A stretch of DNA of 23,569 nt from an uncultured Collinsella sp. (lineage in GTDB: Bacteria > Actinomycetota > Coriobacteriia > Coriobacteriales > Coriobacteriaceae), in assembly GCA_902494295.1 (NCBI GenBank), contig CABUSL010000016.1, positions 1 to 23,569 on the forward strand. The letters run 5' to 3'. Under the pieces are notes generated by a model. That model had not been told where the DNA came from, did no database searches, and saw nothing but the letters and a program-made list of their open reading frames with translations. Positions 1 to 7,726 of the stretch are shown piece after piece. The position numbers and the translations under genes are program-made. How positions within the stretch are numbered: the stretch's first letter is position 1; the number at the start of each line of letters is the position of its first letter.

Positions 1-1667
1 CCGCACTCGTGCTTGCCCTTAAACTGGACGGTCGGCAGCTCCACGTCGAGCTTGATCTTGTGGTCGAAGCCCAGATAGCGGTCGATGTTTGCCGAAGCCA
101 CGCGGCCGGCATTGATGGCGCGGATGACGGTGGCGGGACCGGTCTGGCAGTCGCCGCCGCTAAAGAGGCCATTAAAGTTGGGCACGGCGCCATCCGAATC
201 GGTGACGACGCAGCCCCACTTGCAGGCAATGCCCATCTCCTCAAACGGCTTGGAATCGATGTCCTGGCCAATGGCGACGAATACGCGCTCGCAGGGGATG
301 ACGCGCTCGGGCGTAGCGGCGGCACGCGGAGCCGGACGACCGCGGCGGGGCTCGCCGATAATCTGCGGCTGCACGCGCAAGCCGCTCACGCGACCGTCCT
401 CGCCCGTCTCGATGGCGAGCGGGGCTGTCAGCTCCAGCACCTCGCAGCCCTCGGCCTGGGCACCGGCGATCTCGGCGTCCTGGGCCGTCATGTCGCAGAT
501 GCGACGGCGGTAGACGATACTTACCTTTTCGGCACCGCAGCGCACGGCAGAGCGCGCCACGTCCATGGCAACGTTGCCGCCGCCGATGACGCACACGCGC
601 TGGCCACTTAGGTCGGGCAGCTCGTCATCGCCGATGGCGCGCAGCATCTTGACGGCCGACTCAACGCCGGGCGCCTCTTCGCCCGGAAGGCCGAGCTTCT
701 TATCGCTGTGGGCACCGATGGCCAAGTAGACGGCATCGAACTCGTCGCGCAGACGGGCGAGCTCCTCACCGCTCACGGAGTGATCGAGCTCCACGTCGAT
801 GCCGGCACTCAAGATCCAGTCGACCTCGGCCTGCAGGCGCTCGCGTGGCAGACGATAGCTGGGGATTCCGTAGCGTAGCATGCCACCCAGGTGGTGGCGC
901 TGCTCAAAAATGGTCACCTTGTGGCCCATCACGGCCAGGTAGTAGGCGCAAGAAAGACCGGCCGGGCCGCCGCCGATCACGGCGACGCGCTTACCAGCGT
1001 TGTCCACTACATGTGGCTTGTAATCGTTGAGGTCGCTGTGCTCAACGGCAAAACGCTTGAGGGCGAGGATGTTCATGGGATCGTCGACCATGCCGCGACG
1101 GCAGTGCATCTCGCAGGGATGCTCGCACACCAGGCCGCAAACGAGCGGCAGCGGATTGTTCTTGCGGATGACCTTGACGGCATCGGCATAGCGACCGGCC
1201 TCGACGAGCGAAATGTACCCGGGAATGTCGACGTGCGCCGGGCAGCCCGAGACGCACGGAACGCGGGCATCGCGGTCAAAGCCGCAGGAGTGCTCACGGA
1301 TGTGGTGCTCAAAGTCGTCGCGGAAGCCGCGAATGGCCGTGAGCGCCATGGCACCAGCTTCGTAACCGATGGCGCAGTCGCTCGAAAGATAGATGGTGCG
1401 GGCCGTGCGCTCAATCAGGTTGAGCGTAGACTCATCGGCACGCCCTTCGAGCACATCGGCGAGCAGGTCGCTCAGCGCGCTCAGGCCCACACGGCAGGGC
1501 GTGCACTTGCCACAGCTCTGGGTGGAGCACAGGTTGACGAGCGCTGCCGTAAACTCAACGGGACACGGGGCGAGCGAACTCACCGCCAGACGACGTCCGA
1601 GCGCATCGTGCAGGTCGTCCATGACGGCCTGAGCGTGGCTGCGTTCCATTACATGCAGTCGAGCCAT
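1..1667 (-). CDS. NuoF-type 4Fe-4S / GltD-like FAD-NAD(P) oxidoreductase, 3' end off the window
   Basis: This gene enters at the left edge, so only the first 555 codons are visible. The start is the ATG at 1667, preceded by GAGAGGGG about 5 nt upstream. Residues about 45-110 contain SCGKCTPCRVG and a later SSDCAIG, the NADH_4Fe-4S cluster motif found in NuoF and HydB. Next comes a GltD-type Fe-S region (VPCVSGCPAHVDIPGY and VCGLVCEHPCEMHCRRG). A first dinucleotide fold follows near residue 227 (VAVIGGGPAGLSCAYYLAVM, FAD) and a second near 358 (VCVIGGGNVAMDVARSAV, NAD(P)). The C-terminal GGDCQTGPATVIRAINAGR is the usual flavin-binding end of this family. Proteins of this build pass electrons between NAD(P)H, flavin and Fe-S partners, often beside hydrogenase, formate dehydrogenase or bifurcating complexes. 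The partner gene would lie beyond the edge, so the physiological role is inference. It is not ordinary GltD, because of the NuoF-like N-terminus. Confidence 0.85.
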   Translation of the reverse strand, partial: MARLHVMERSHAQAVMDDLHDALGRRLAVSSLAPCPVEFTAALVNLCSTQSCGKCTPCRVGLSALSDLLADVLEGRADESTLNLIERTARTIYLSSDCAIGYEAGAMALTAIRGFRDDFEHHIREHSCGFDRDARVPCVSGCPAHVDIPGYISLVEAGRYADAVKVIRKNNPLPLVCGLVCEHPCEMHCRRGMVDDPMNILALKRFAVEHSDLNDYKPHVVDNAGKRVAVIGGGPAGLSCAYYLAVMGHKVTIFEQRHHLGGMLRYGIPSYRLPRERLQAEVDWILSAGIDVELDHSVSGEELARLRDEFDAVYLAIGAHSDKKLGLPGEEAPGVESAVKMLRAIGDDELPDLSGQRVCVIGGGNVAMDVARSAVRCGAEKVSIVYRRRICDMTAQDAEIAGAQAEGCEVLELTAPLAIETGEDGRVSGLRVQPQIIGEPRRGRPAPRAAATPERVIPCERVFVAIGQDIDSKPFEEMGIACKWGCVVTDSDGAVPNFNGLFSGGDCQTGPATVIRAINAGRVASANIDRYLGFDHKIKLDVELPTVQFKGKHEC

Positions 1668-1688
1668 AAGATCCCCTCTCACATGGCA

Positions 1689-1752
1689 GCCCGGAGGCGA
1701 GGCCGGGCGAAATTGCTACACGCACAACACTGACCTAAAAAGTTGTTAGGTC
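1689..1752 (-). promoter_or_regulatory. Two short hairpins in the 5' region of the left-edge oxidoreductase
   Basis: Two small dyads lie just upstream of the ATG at 1667. GCCCGG at 1689-1694 pairs with CCGGGC at 1703-1708. GACCTAA at 1732-1738 is the exact complement of TTAGGTC at 1746-1752, with a 7-nt loop. The second could be an operator or a leader hairpin. A GATAAT -10-like hexamer on the minus strand lies further up at 1807-1812, but no convincing -35 goes with it. The dyads are visible in the sequence; the regulatory role is a guess. Confidence 0.3.
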
Positions 1753-1853
1753 TCCACGCAGTTCGGCAGGCGGTATGAAATGTCACCATCAGCGGTGAAA
1801 ATGAACATTATCGCAGATAAATGCCATATTTGATAAAACGCGTTACCAAACGA

Positions 1854-1891
1854 CAATGCCCCGCCCACGCAATCACGTGGGCGGGGCATTG
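1854..1891 (-). terminator. Rho-independent terminator of the alpha-glucoside operon
   Basis: A perfect 16-bp stem (1854-1869 with 1876-1891) encloses the 6-nt loop CAATCA. It starts 33 bp after the GH4 stop codon. Reading on the minus strand, the stem is followed by TCGTTTGGTAA, a short T-rich tail. No such tail follows on the plus strand, so it is assigned to the minus-strand operon. Confidence 0.85.
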
Positions 1892-1923
1892 CTTCAGGCA
1901 TGCGGCCAGCGACCCTGTTGCTT

Positions 1924-3306
1924 TTACTTAAGCTCGGGCCAGTAACCCTTGTTGGCCTCGATCATGTCGTCGAGAACCTCCTTGGCGACCTTCATCGACG
2001 GCACGGTCTTGTTGAGCGTAAAGGCCTTAAGCGCCTTCTCGTACGAACCCTCGATCGTAGCCTCGACAATGAGCTTCTCGGAGTTCAGCTGCTGCATCAT
2101 GAGGCCCTGCTGGAACAGCGGAATGTTGTCGCGGCTGATGACCTCGGGGCCGTTCTTGCCAATGTAGGCAGGCAGCTCGACCATAGCGTCGTAGGGCATG
2201 TTGGGGATGGCGCCCTTGTTCTCGCAAATGACCAGGAAGCGCTGCTTGGTGTCGTTCTTCAGAGCGATAGCCAGATCGGCAATCCAGTCGCCGTGGCTGC
2301 CCGCATAGAACGTGCTCTCGTCGATCTCGCCCGTCTTCTCGTAATGGTCGATACCATCAAAGAGGTTCTTCTCACGCGTCTCCTCAACCTCGTTAGCACG
2401 GGTGCGCTCGGGGTTGGAGTGCTCGACGAACTCCTTCTGCTGCAGGTAGTAGTTCAGATACGTGTTGGGCAGGTACTCCGGGAAGCACTCCATGATCTCG
2501 TACTCGCCCTTCCAGACGTAGTACCAGCTGCCCTTGGTGTGGCGGTTCTGCTCGGGGTGCTCGTCGACGGCCTCCTCGGGCTTCTTTGCCATGAGCGAGC
2601 CCATGCCCTTGAGGTAAGAGTCGGGCAGCAGAATCTCATGCTCCTTGATGTACTCGCGCAGTTGCGGGAGCACCTCCTCGCCCTTGTGGCGGATCGAGGT
2701 GAACCAACCAAAGTGGTTGAGGCCAAAGTAATCGTACTCGACATCCTTCTTGTCGATATCGAGCGCGGCGCAAACCACGTCGATGATCGCGATCGGCATG
2801 TCGCAGATGTTGATGATGCGAGCATTAGGACGCAGCACGCGGCAGCCCTCGGACACGATGGCGGCAGGGTTGGAGTAGTTGAGAATCCAGTAGTCCTTCT
2901 TGGCGTACTTCTCAACGTCATCGATCAGCTCGACCATGGGGAAGATGGTGCGCATGCCGTAGGCAAGGCCGCCGCAACCGCAAGTCTCCTGACCCACGCA
3001 GCCGTGACGCAGCGGAATCTTCTCGTCCTGCTCGCGCATGGCGTAGCCGCCCACGCGCATCTGGGCAAACACGAAGCTCGCGTCGGTAAAAGCCGTCTTT
3101 TTGTCGGTGGTCACCGTGAGCTTGATGTCCAGGCCGAGGTCCTCGTGCAAAATCCAGTCCACGAGCACGCCGATCTTGCGCTGGCGCTCCTCGTTGATGT
3201 CGTACAGACGAATCTCGTCAACGTCGAGCTCGTCCTTGCGCAGGGCGATGGACTTGACGATGCCGGGGGTAAAGGTGGATCCGCCACCACACAGAGTAAT
3301 GATCAT
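1924..3306 (-). CDS. glvA: GH4 6-phospho-alpha-glucosidase
   Basis: The enzyme (460 aa) hydrolyses 6-phosphorylated alpha-glucosides such as maltose 6'-phosphate in the cytoplasm, with NAD+ and a divalent metal in the GH4 redox mechanism. The N-terminus MIITLCGGGSTFTPGIV is the NAD-binding loop. CDMP at residues 168-171 is the signature that separates 6-phospho-alpha-glucosidases from phospho-beta-glucosidases (CN-type) and alpha-galactosidases or glucosidases (CH-type). The following GLNHFGWF holds the second metal-ligand histidine. The length is normal for GH4 (about 440-460 aa). The ATG lies 3 bp after the EIIBC stop, with AAGGAG inside the end of that gene, so translation is probably coupled. 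It is the last gene of the operon. The family call is firm; the alpha specificity rests on CDMP. The exact sugar is not known. Confidence 0.93.
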   Translation of the reverse strand: MIITLCGGGSTFTPGIVKSIALRKDELDVDEIRLYDINEERQRKIGVLVDWILHEDLGLDIKLTVTTDKKTAFTDASFVFAQMRVGGYAMREQDEKIPLRHGCVGQETCGCGGLAYGMRTIFPMVELIDDVEKYAKKDYWILNYSNPAAIVSEGCRVLRPNARIINICDMPIAIIDVVCAALDIDKKDVEYDYFGLNHFGWFTSIRHKGEEVLPQLREYIKEHEILLPDSYLKGMGSLMAKKPEEAVDEHPEQNRHTKGSWYYVWKGEYEIMECFPEYLPNTYLNYYLQQKEFVEHSNPERTRANEVEETREKNLFDGIDHYEKTGEIDESTFYAGSHGDWIADLAIALKNDTKQRFLVICENKGAIPNMPYDAMVELPAYIGKNGPEVISRDNIPLFQQGLMMQQLNSEKLIVEATIEGSYEKALKAFTLNKTVPSMKVAKEVLDDMIEANKGYWPELK

Positions 3307-3309
3307 TGT

Positions 3310-4926
3310 TTACTGCTCCTTCTCAATTGCGTTTTCGACCTTGTCGCGCATCTCGGCGACCTTCATGCCAAAGATGATCTGGATATTATTGCCGTTGCGG
3401 TTGATGCCGCTGTTGGGCACGTGGTTGATGAGGTCCTCATTGATGAGGTCCGGGTTCTTAACGTTCACGCGGAGACGCGTAAAGCAGTTCTCGAGCTCCT
3501 CGATGTTGTCCTTGCCACCAAGACCTGCGACCAGGTCGGCAATACCTGCATCGACGCCCTCTGCGGGAGCCGCGGCAACAGCGCCCTGCTTCACCGCGAC
3601 AGACGCGGCGGCCTCGCCCTCGGCAACGGACTCGGCAAGCTCGGACTCTTCCTCGCGACCAGGCGTGTGGAGGTTGAGCTTCTTGATAAGGAAGGTGAAG
3701 AGGAAGAAGTACAGAGCGGCGTTGACGACTCCAAGCACCAGCATAACCGGCCAGTTGGTCTTATCGACACCGAGGACCAGGTTGGAAACCACGATGTTGA
3801 TGATGCCGCCTGCAGTCGAAGCGGGCACGGAGAGGACCTTGAGCAGGACCAGGAAGATGCCGGAAAGAACCGAGTGAACGACAAAGAGCACGGGAGCGGC
3901 AAAGACAAAGAGGAAGTCCATGGGCTCGGTCACGCAGGAGAGCACGGCGGTGATGATCAGCGGGATAATAACGGCCTTGGTCTTATCCTTGTTCCCCTTG
4001 TAAGCGGTGACGATAAAGGCGAGACCGATACCGATGTAGGGCCACAGGTTGTTGAAGGTGTAGCTGTTGAAATACGTACTATCGGAGAAGGGCTGACCCG
4101 TCATTGCCATCTCGGCAACACGGATGGGATAGGCGCCGGCAATAACCTGATCACCCAGCGTCAGGGTGCCACCCACATCGGAGAACTGGAACGGGGTGTA
4201 GATGAGGTGGTGCAGACCGGTGGGAACGAGCAGCTTGTTGAGCATGCCGTAGATAAACAGACCGATGTTGCCCGACTCCTTAATGATGCCGGCAACGGAG
4301 GAGATGGCACCCTGAACCGGAGGCCAAACGATGCAGAAGCCAGCGCCCATGATCCAGGAAATGATGATCATAATCAGGAACGGGAAGCGGACGCCCGAGA
4401 ACATCGAAAGGGCAATGGGGAACTGCTTGTTCGAGTACTTGTTGAACACGGCACCGGTGATGCAACCGAGAATGATGCCGCCAAACACGCCAGTATCGAG
4501 TACCTGGATGCCCATAACGGTGGCCTGGCCGGTTCCGGTAAGACCGAGCATGCCGCTCGCATCGGCAAGAGAGCCGGTGGCGTTGAGCACGATGTTGTTA
4601 GCCTGCAGGAACAGGAAGAACGACATCAGGGCGATCAGCGAAGCATGACCCTTGTTCTTCTTTGCCATGGCGCCGGCGATGCCCACGCAGAACAGAATCG
4701 AGAGGTTGTTGATGATAAACATCAGCGACTGATAGACAACGGCGCCCACAAGCTGGAACGCACCGGAGCCCAGTACGGGGACCAAAGCGCAGATGGTCTT
4801 GTTGGTCAGAATAATGCCCACGATGAGCAGGATGCCGGCAACCGAGAGATACATCATCGGCTGGACGATCGACTTCGCGAACACCTCCAACGGCGCTTTG
4901 AAATTGAACTTCTTTTTTGCGGTCAT
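3310..4926 (-). CDS. glvC: PTS alpha-glucoside-type EIIBC component
   Basis: A membrane permease that takes up and phosphorylates an alpha-glucoside. The 538-aa product starts MTAKKKFNFK. The ATG at 4926 is chosen because AAGGGGA lies about 8 nt upstream; a longer in-frame TTG start at 4953 has no such site. Residues about 10-420 form the hydrophobic EIIC domain of the glucose/glucoside superfamily, with many membrane segments and the LVPTGLHHLIYTPFQF region. A linker rich in Ala and Glu leads to the EIIB domain, with the phosphoryl-accepting Cys481 in NCFTRLRV. There is no fused EIIA; that is supplied by the gene at 5899-6411. The antiterminator stop is 99 bp upstream and the GH4 start 3 bp downstream. 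Pairing with a CDMP-type GH4 enzyme supports maltose-like substrates rather than beta-glucosides or GlcNAc. Confidence 0.92.
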   Translation of the reverse strand: MTAKKKFNFKAPLEVFAKSIVQPMMYLSVAGILLIVGIILTNKTICALVPVLGSGAFQLVGAVVYQSLMFIINNLSILFCVGIAGAMAKKNKGHASLIALMSFFLFLQANNIVLNATGSLADASGMLGLTGTGQATVMGIQVLDTGVFGGIILGCITGAVFNKYSNKQFPIALSMFSGVRFPFLIMIIISWIMGAGFCIVWPPVQGAISSVAGIIKESGNIGLFIYGMLNKLLVPTGLHHLIYTPFQFSDVGGTLTLGDQVIAGAYPIRVAEMAMTGQPFSDSTYFNSYTFNNLWPYIGIGLAFIVTAYKGNKDKTKAVIIPLIITAVLSCVTEPMDFLFVFAAPVLFVVHSVLSGIFLVLLKVLSVPASTAGGIINIVVSNLVLGVDKTNWPVMLVLGVVNAALYFFLFTFLIKKLNLHTPGREEESELAESVAEGEAAASVAVKQGAVAAAPAEGVDAGIADLVAGLGGKDNIEELENCFTRLRVNVKNPDLINEDLINHVPNSGINRNGNNIQIIFGMKVAEMRDKVENAIEKEQ

Positions 4927-5025
4927 AGCGGTACTCCCCTTCCTTTTCCGCAAATTAAGACAGATGTGCCCTAGACAAGACCGTGAGCCTTGCCTTATAT
5001 CAATCGATGTGTGGGCACGTTATGC

Positions 5026-5892
5026 CTAGAGACCAGGTTCTCCAAGCAGGTTAACAATGTGATATGCGAGATAACTCTTTTCGGCATCGGTAACGACAAC
5101 GTTATAGATAGACGACAAGTGAGCGGCTATGGCGTCCGCGCACGAGAATGCACACGGATACGCCGTTTCATCGATTCGGAACAGCGCGTCTCCGTTGATT
5201 TGCCCGGCCGTAGGATCGAGCGCTCGCTGTGCGAAAAACTGCAGGTGACGAACGAAACGTTCGTAAGGCAGCGAGGTGTCATCGAGGGTCGTAGCATAGC
5301 GCTCAGAAACAATCGCGAGCACGTCGCGAACAAGCTGGACCGAAACAATCAGACGATCGGAGCGTTGCGGCATGGTGGCGTTGACGATATGCAGCGTAAT
5401 GAAACCCTGCTCTTCTTCGCTCATCTGGATGCCCATATACTCCTTGATAATCTGCAGCGCACGGCCCGCAAGCGCGTACTCCTTGCGATAGAACTGCTGG
5501 ATCTCGAGTAGCAACGGATTCTCACAGGGGACGCCCTTGCGCTCGCGCTCCAAAGCAAGGCTGATATGGTCTGCGAGAGCAATGAGAATCTTATCGTTGA
5601 TGTCGGCATTGAGCTCTCGACGAAGCATCTGAACGATTTCCTCGGAAATCACGAGGTTGACGGTGGGGATGGACTCCAAAAGATGTGCCAAGCGGTCAAT
5701 CGTACGCGAGTCCTGAGAAGTTCCCTCCTGCAACGCGTAGGTCTTTTCGATCGACGCCTCGTCGATGGCATCGCCGGCATGACGGCCAAAGCAGAGGCCT
5801 CGACCGATGACGATGAGCTCGGAGCCATCGTCCGAAGTGACCATTGCGACGTTGTTGTTAAAAACTCGCTTGATAACCACGGTACCCACCAC
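5026..5892 (-). CDS. BglG/LicT-family transcriptional antiterminator
   Basis: An RNA-binding regulator that prevents early termination in PTS operon leaders when sugar is present, controlled by PTS phosphorylation of its PRD histidines. The N-terminal co-antiterminator domain (about 55 aa) shows the family signature KRVFNNNVAMV and GRGLCFG. PRD1 contains RLAHLLESIP and ADHISLALERERKG. PRD2 contains TLHIVNATM and AYHIVNLLGE. These give the expected four conserved histidine sites. The length of 285-288 aa is typical. The start is uncertain: GTG at 5892 gives MVGTVVIKRV, while GTG at 5883 gives MVIKRV, closer to family length. Neither has a good ribosome site, so coupling to the EIIA stop 6 bp upstream is likely. 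Its RNA target is probably the leader hairpin at 6492-6524. Confidence 0.92.
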   Translation of the reverse strand: MVGTVVIKRVFNNNVAMVTSDDGSELIVIGRGLCFGRHAGDAIDEASIEKTYALQEGTSQDSRTIDRLAHLLESIPTVNLVISEEIVQMLRRELNADINDKILIALADHISLALERERKGVPCENPLLLEIQQFYRKEYALAGRALQIIKEYMGIQMSEEEQGFITLHIVNATMPQRSDRLIVSVQLVRDVLAIVSERYATTLDDTSLPYERFVRHLQFFAQRALDPTAGQINGDALFRIDETAYPCAFSCADAIAAHLSSIYNVVVTDAEKSYLAYHIVNLLGEPGL

Positions 5893-5898
5893 AAGAAT

Positions 5899-6411
5899 TT
5901 ACTCGGAAAGCCAGACGACAGGCTCTTTAACAGCAACAGGGCCGGAAGCATGCTCACGAAGAGTCGAGTTCTCCGAACGCTCGCACACGATAACGAAGAC
6001 CGTGGGATCAAAGCCGGCAGCGCGAACCACGTCGAAATCGACCTCGACGAGGGGCTGGCCCGCGTCAACGTGATCACCCTGGGCAACAAGCGCATGGAAG
6101 CCCTTGCCCTCAAGTTTAACAGTGTCGATTCCGATATGCAGCATCACCTGAGCAGAGCTGTTATCGGACATGATGCCCAGCGCGTGCTCAGTCGGAAACA
6201 GAGCGGCGACGGTACCGGAAACAGGAGCGCACACCGTTCCCTCTTGGGGAACCACGGCAACGCCATCGCCCACTGCACGGCTGCTAAAAGCGGGGTCATT
6301 GGTTTTTTCTAGATTAACAAGCTCGCCGGAAACGGGAGCGAGGATTTCGAACTCGGAAGCCGCAGTCGTCTGCTTATCCGAACCACCCATTAGGCGAGAA
6401 AAGAAACCCAT
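5899..6411 (-). CDS. PTS EIIA component, glucose (Crr) family
   Basis: A cytoplasmic phosphocarrier of 170 aa that takes phosphate from HPr and passes it to the EIIB domain encoded downstream. The fold signature LAPVSGELVNL starts near residue 24. His92 in LHIGIDTVKL is the phosphorylated histidine, and His76 in FPTEHALGI is the second conserved one. The C-terminus FDPTVFVIVCER is also typical. The ATG at 6411 is chosen because GAAGGGA lies about 9 nt upstream and the protein then starts MGFFSRL, matching Crr-type lengths; the frame extends upstream without support. It is the first gene of the operon. The gene order EIIA, antiterminator, EIIBC, hydrolase means the regulator is made with its own PTS partners. 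Confidence 0.92.
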   Translation of the reverse strand: MGFFSRLMGGSDKQTTAASEFEILAPVSGELVNLEKTNDPAFSSRAVGDGVAVVPQEGTVCAPVSGTVAALFPTEHALGIMSDNSSAQVMLHIGIDTVKLEGKGFHALVAQGDHVDAGQPLVEVDFDVVRAAGFDPTVFVIVCERSENSTLREHASGPVAVKEPVVWLSE

Positions 6412-6436
6412 GGTGACATGTCCCTTCATAAATATA

Positions 6437-6524
6437 GCCCAACCAAAATCAATCGAATGCACCCATTGAGACACACCCGTTCTAAGACTTTGGTTAGGCC
6501 CACGTCCGAGGGGACTCGGTAACC
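6437..6524 (-). promoter_or_regulatory. Operon leader with RAT-like hairpin and competing stem
   Basis: In the minus-strand transcript, 6524-6492 can fold as GGTTA, CCGAG, a small loop, CTCGG, an unpaired internal stretch, then TAACC. This is a hairpin with an asymmetric internal loop, as in RAT sites bound by LicT/BglG proteins. The 3' arm (6499-6489, GCCTAACCAAA) can instead pair with TTTGGTTGGGC at 6447-6437, 10 of 11 positions plus one G-T pair, across a 41-nt loop, followed by TATATTTATG. The two folds exclude each other, as expected for antitermination. The second stem is not a classic GC-rich terminator. The dyads are seen in the sequence; the function is inferred from the adjacent antiterminator gene. 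Confidence 0.5.
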
Positions 6525-6548
6525 TTCCGCATTTCTTTTACGTGGGTT

Positions 6549-6576
6549 ATTATAGACAAGCCCAAAGCCGGAACAA
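6549..6576 (-). promoter_or_regulatory. Sigma-A type promoter of the alpha-glucoside operon
   Basis: On the minus strand TTGTTC (6571-6576) and a perfect TATAAT (6549-6554) are separated by 16 bp. Transcription would start near 6541, giving a leader of about 130 nt ahead of the EIIA start codon, long enough to carry the RAT-like hairpin. Confidence 0.7.
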
Positions 6577-6585
6577 TCATTATGA

Positions 6586-6622
6586 CCGGCGAACGGTATT
6601 TTTTCTCCGATAAACGGTATTT
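6586..6622 (-). promoter_or_regulatory. Paired 16-bp direct repeats upstream of the operon promoter
   Basis: On the minus strand AAATACCGTTTATCGG (6622-6607) and AAATACCGTTCGCCGG (6601-6586) match at 13 of 16 positions. They are offset by exactly 21 bp, two helical turns. The nearer copy ends about 10 bp above the -35 hexamer, which suits a class I/II activator. The regulator is unknown and is not encoded next to it. Confidence 0.45.
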
Positions 6623-6626
6623 AAGC

Positions 6627-6733
6627 GGCACTTAGGGACGTTCCTTTTCTGCCGGCACTCGGGAGCACTCCTCACTCTGGTGCATTGGGGACAGGTTTGT
6701 TTGCACCAGGTTGGTGCAGATTAACCTGCCCCC
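6627..6733. repeat. REP-like palindromes downstream of the flavodoxin/ferredoxin gene
   Basis: Two repeat types lie side by side. At 6627-6657 is a copy of the GGCACTT-GGGACGTTCCTTTT-TGCCGGCAC type, also seen at 22792-22850. At 6687-6733 is a 47-nt cloverleaf-like hairpin. Its outer arms GGGGACAGGTT (6687-6697) and AACCTGCCCCC (6723-6733) match at 10 of 11 positions, and its inner arms TGCACCA (6702-6708) and TGGTGCA (6712-6718) are perfect. The same hairpin recurs at 18046-18093. There is no T-run, so a terminator role for the gene ending at 6755 is possible but not shown. The spacer 6412-6754 holds no credible ORF. Confidence 0.7.
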
Positions 6734-6754
6734 ATTGCGCCAATTTCGTATGCG

Positions 6755-7516
6755 CTAGATGAAGAGCTCGCATTCCTTCCGCACGACGCAAACCTTGCTC
6801 AGCATCTGGGAAACAGCGGATAGTTTGCTGGAATCAAGCTTGCGAGCACCTCGCGGACATACGGCGATGCAGCGCATGCAGGAGATGCACGCCTCGCCAG
6901 CTGCTCGTTTGGGGTCACCCTTGTCGATAGCACAAACGGGGCACGCCGCGGCGCATGCACCGCAGGAGACACAATCCCCTGTTGCCTCGGGTGCCATGCG
7001 GTGACCTCTGGCTTGTTTATAAGGACGATTGCCGGGGATAGAGGGCTCGGACGCATCCTCAGCCAACAGCTTTTGCTGAATTTGCTGCGCAAACTCTGCA
7101 AGCTGCGCCGCATCCTGCGCATCCGGACGACCGGCAGCAAACTGTCGTGCAATGGAATGTTCTGCAATGGCTGCAACTGCCGCGATCACCCGGAATCCCG
7201 CATGCTTCGCAACGTCCTCCAGCTCTACGAGCGTGTCCTCAAACGCGCGGTTTCCGTATACGCAAACCAAAACAGCCCGAGCCCCGTTGCCGCGCACCAT
7301 GCCCAACCGGTCAGCCACCACAGCCGGGATTCTACCGGCATACGCCGGCACAGAGATTACGGCCACGTCGTCCTCGGTCATCGAGACAGCGCTGAAATCT
7401 AGCCCGCTAACGGTCAGATCGACGGTAACGGTATTCTTGTCCAGTGCCCCGGCCACAAGGCCAGACACCTTCTGCGTTCCACCCGTCGGACTAAACACAA
7501 TTTCGAATACGCTCAT
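6755..7516 (-). CDS. Flavodoxin-like / 2x[4Fe-4S] ferredoxin fusion (EFR1-type)
   Basis: A 253-aa cytoplasmic electron-transfer protein. The N-terminus MSVFEIVFSPTGGTQKVSGL carries the FMN phosphate loop SPTGGTQKV, and VISVPAYAGRIPAV and VCVYGNRAFEDTLVELEDVA are the typical second and third flavodoxin loops (about residues 1-155). The C-terminal part has two Cx2Cx2CxxxCP clusters: CVSCGACAAACPVCAI and CISCMRCIAVCPRGARKLD (about residues 183-226). This arrangement matches the EFR1 family common in anaerobes. The ATG at 7516 has GGGAGGG 8 nt upstream. It appears to be monocistronic, with long non-coding spacers on both sides. The redox partner is unknown. Confidence 0.88.
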   Translation of the reverse strand: MSVFEIVFSPTGGTQKVSGLVAGALDKNTVTVDLTVSGLDFSAVSMTEDDVAVISVPAYAGRIPAVVADRLGMVRGNGARAVLVCVYGNRAFEDTLVELEDVAKHAGFRVIAAVAAIAEHSIARQFAAGRPDAQDAAQLAEFAQQIQQKLLAEDASEPSIPGNRPYKQARGHRMAPEATGDCVSCGACAAACPVCAIDKGDPKRAAGEACISCMRCIAVCPRGARKLDSSKLSAVSQMLSKVCVVRKECELFI

Positions 7517-7599
7517 CGAGACACCCTCCCCCTACGTCTGGCAACGCGTCAAGCCGTTTTCACATCCAGCCAGAGTATACGGCACGTGGGATCCCCATT

Positions 7600-7628
7600 T
7601 TGGTGCATCAAGCACCCCAATGCACCAA
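7600..7628. repeat. TTGGTGCAT inverted repeat
   Basis: TTGGTGCAT (7600-7608) and ATGCACCAA (7620-7628) are exact complements around an 11-nt loop. The arms resemble the TGGTGCA/TGCACCA inner stem of the REP-like hairpins at 6687 and 18046, so it may be a related or decayed copy. It lies 84 bp upstream of the flavodoxin/ferredoxin start. Confidence 0.45.
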
Positions 7629-7652
7629 CCCTACGCTGTCTGCCTCTTCGTT

Positions 7653-7689
7653 TTGTATAAATTACGGTACAGATTGTATATATTTACGG
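7653..7689. repeat. AT-rich direct repeat pair, 21-bp offset
   Basis: TTGTATAAATTACGG (7653-7667) and TTGTATATATTTACGG (7674-7689) are near-identical copies offset by 21 bp in an otherwise GC-rich region. They could be tandem operator sites or part of a promoter for the minus-strand gene starting at 7516, but no regulator is implied by the context. Confidence 0.4.
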
Positions 7690-7726
7690 GATACCGCCGT
7701 GTTCTCCCGAGGTACCCCATCCTGGC

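Noticed and set aside
1900..4974. 1024-codon open frame on the plus strand
   Set aside because: It lies antisense to the EIIBC and GH4 genes, has no ribosome site or domain, and arises from the codon bias of the real genes.
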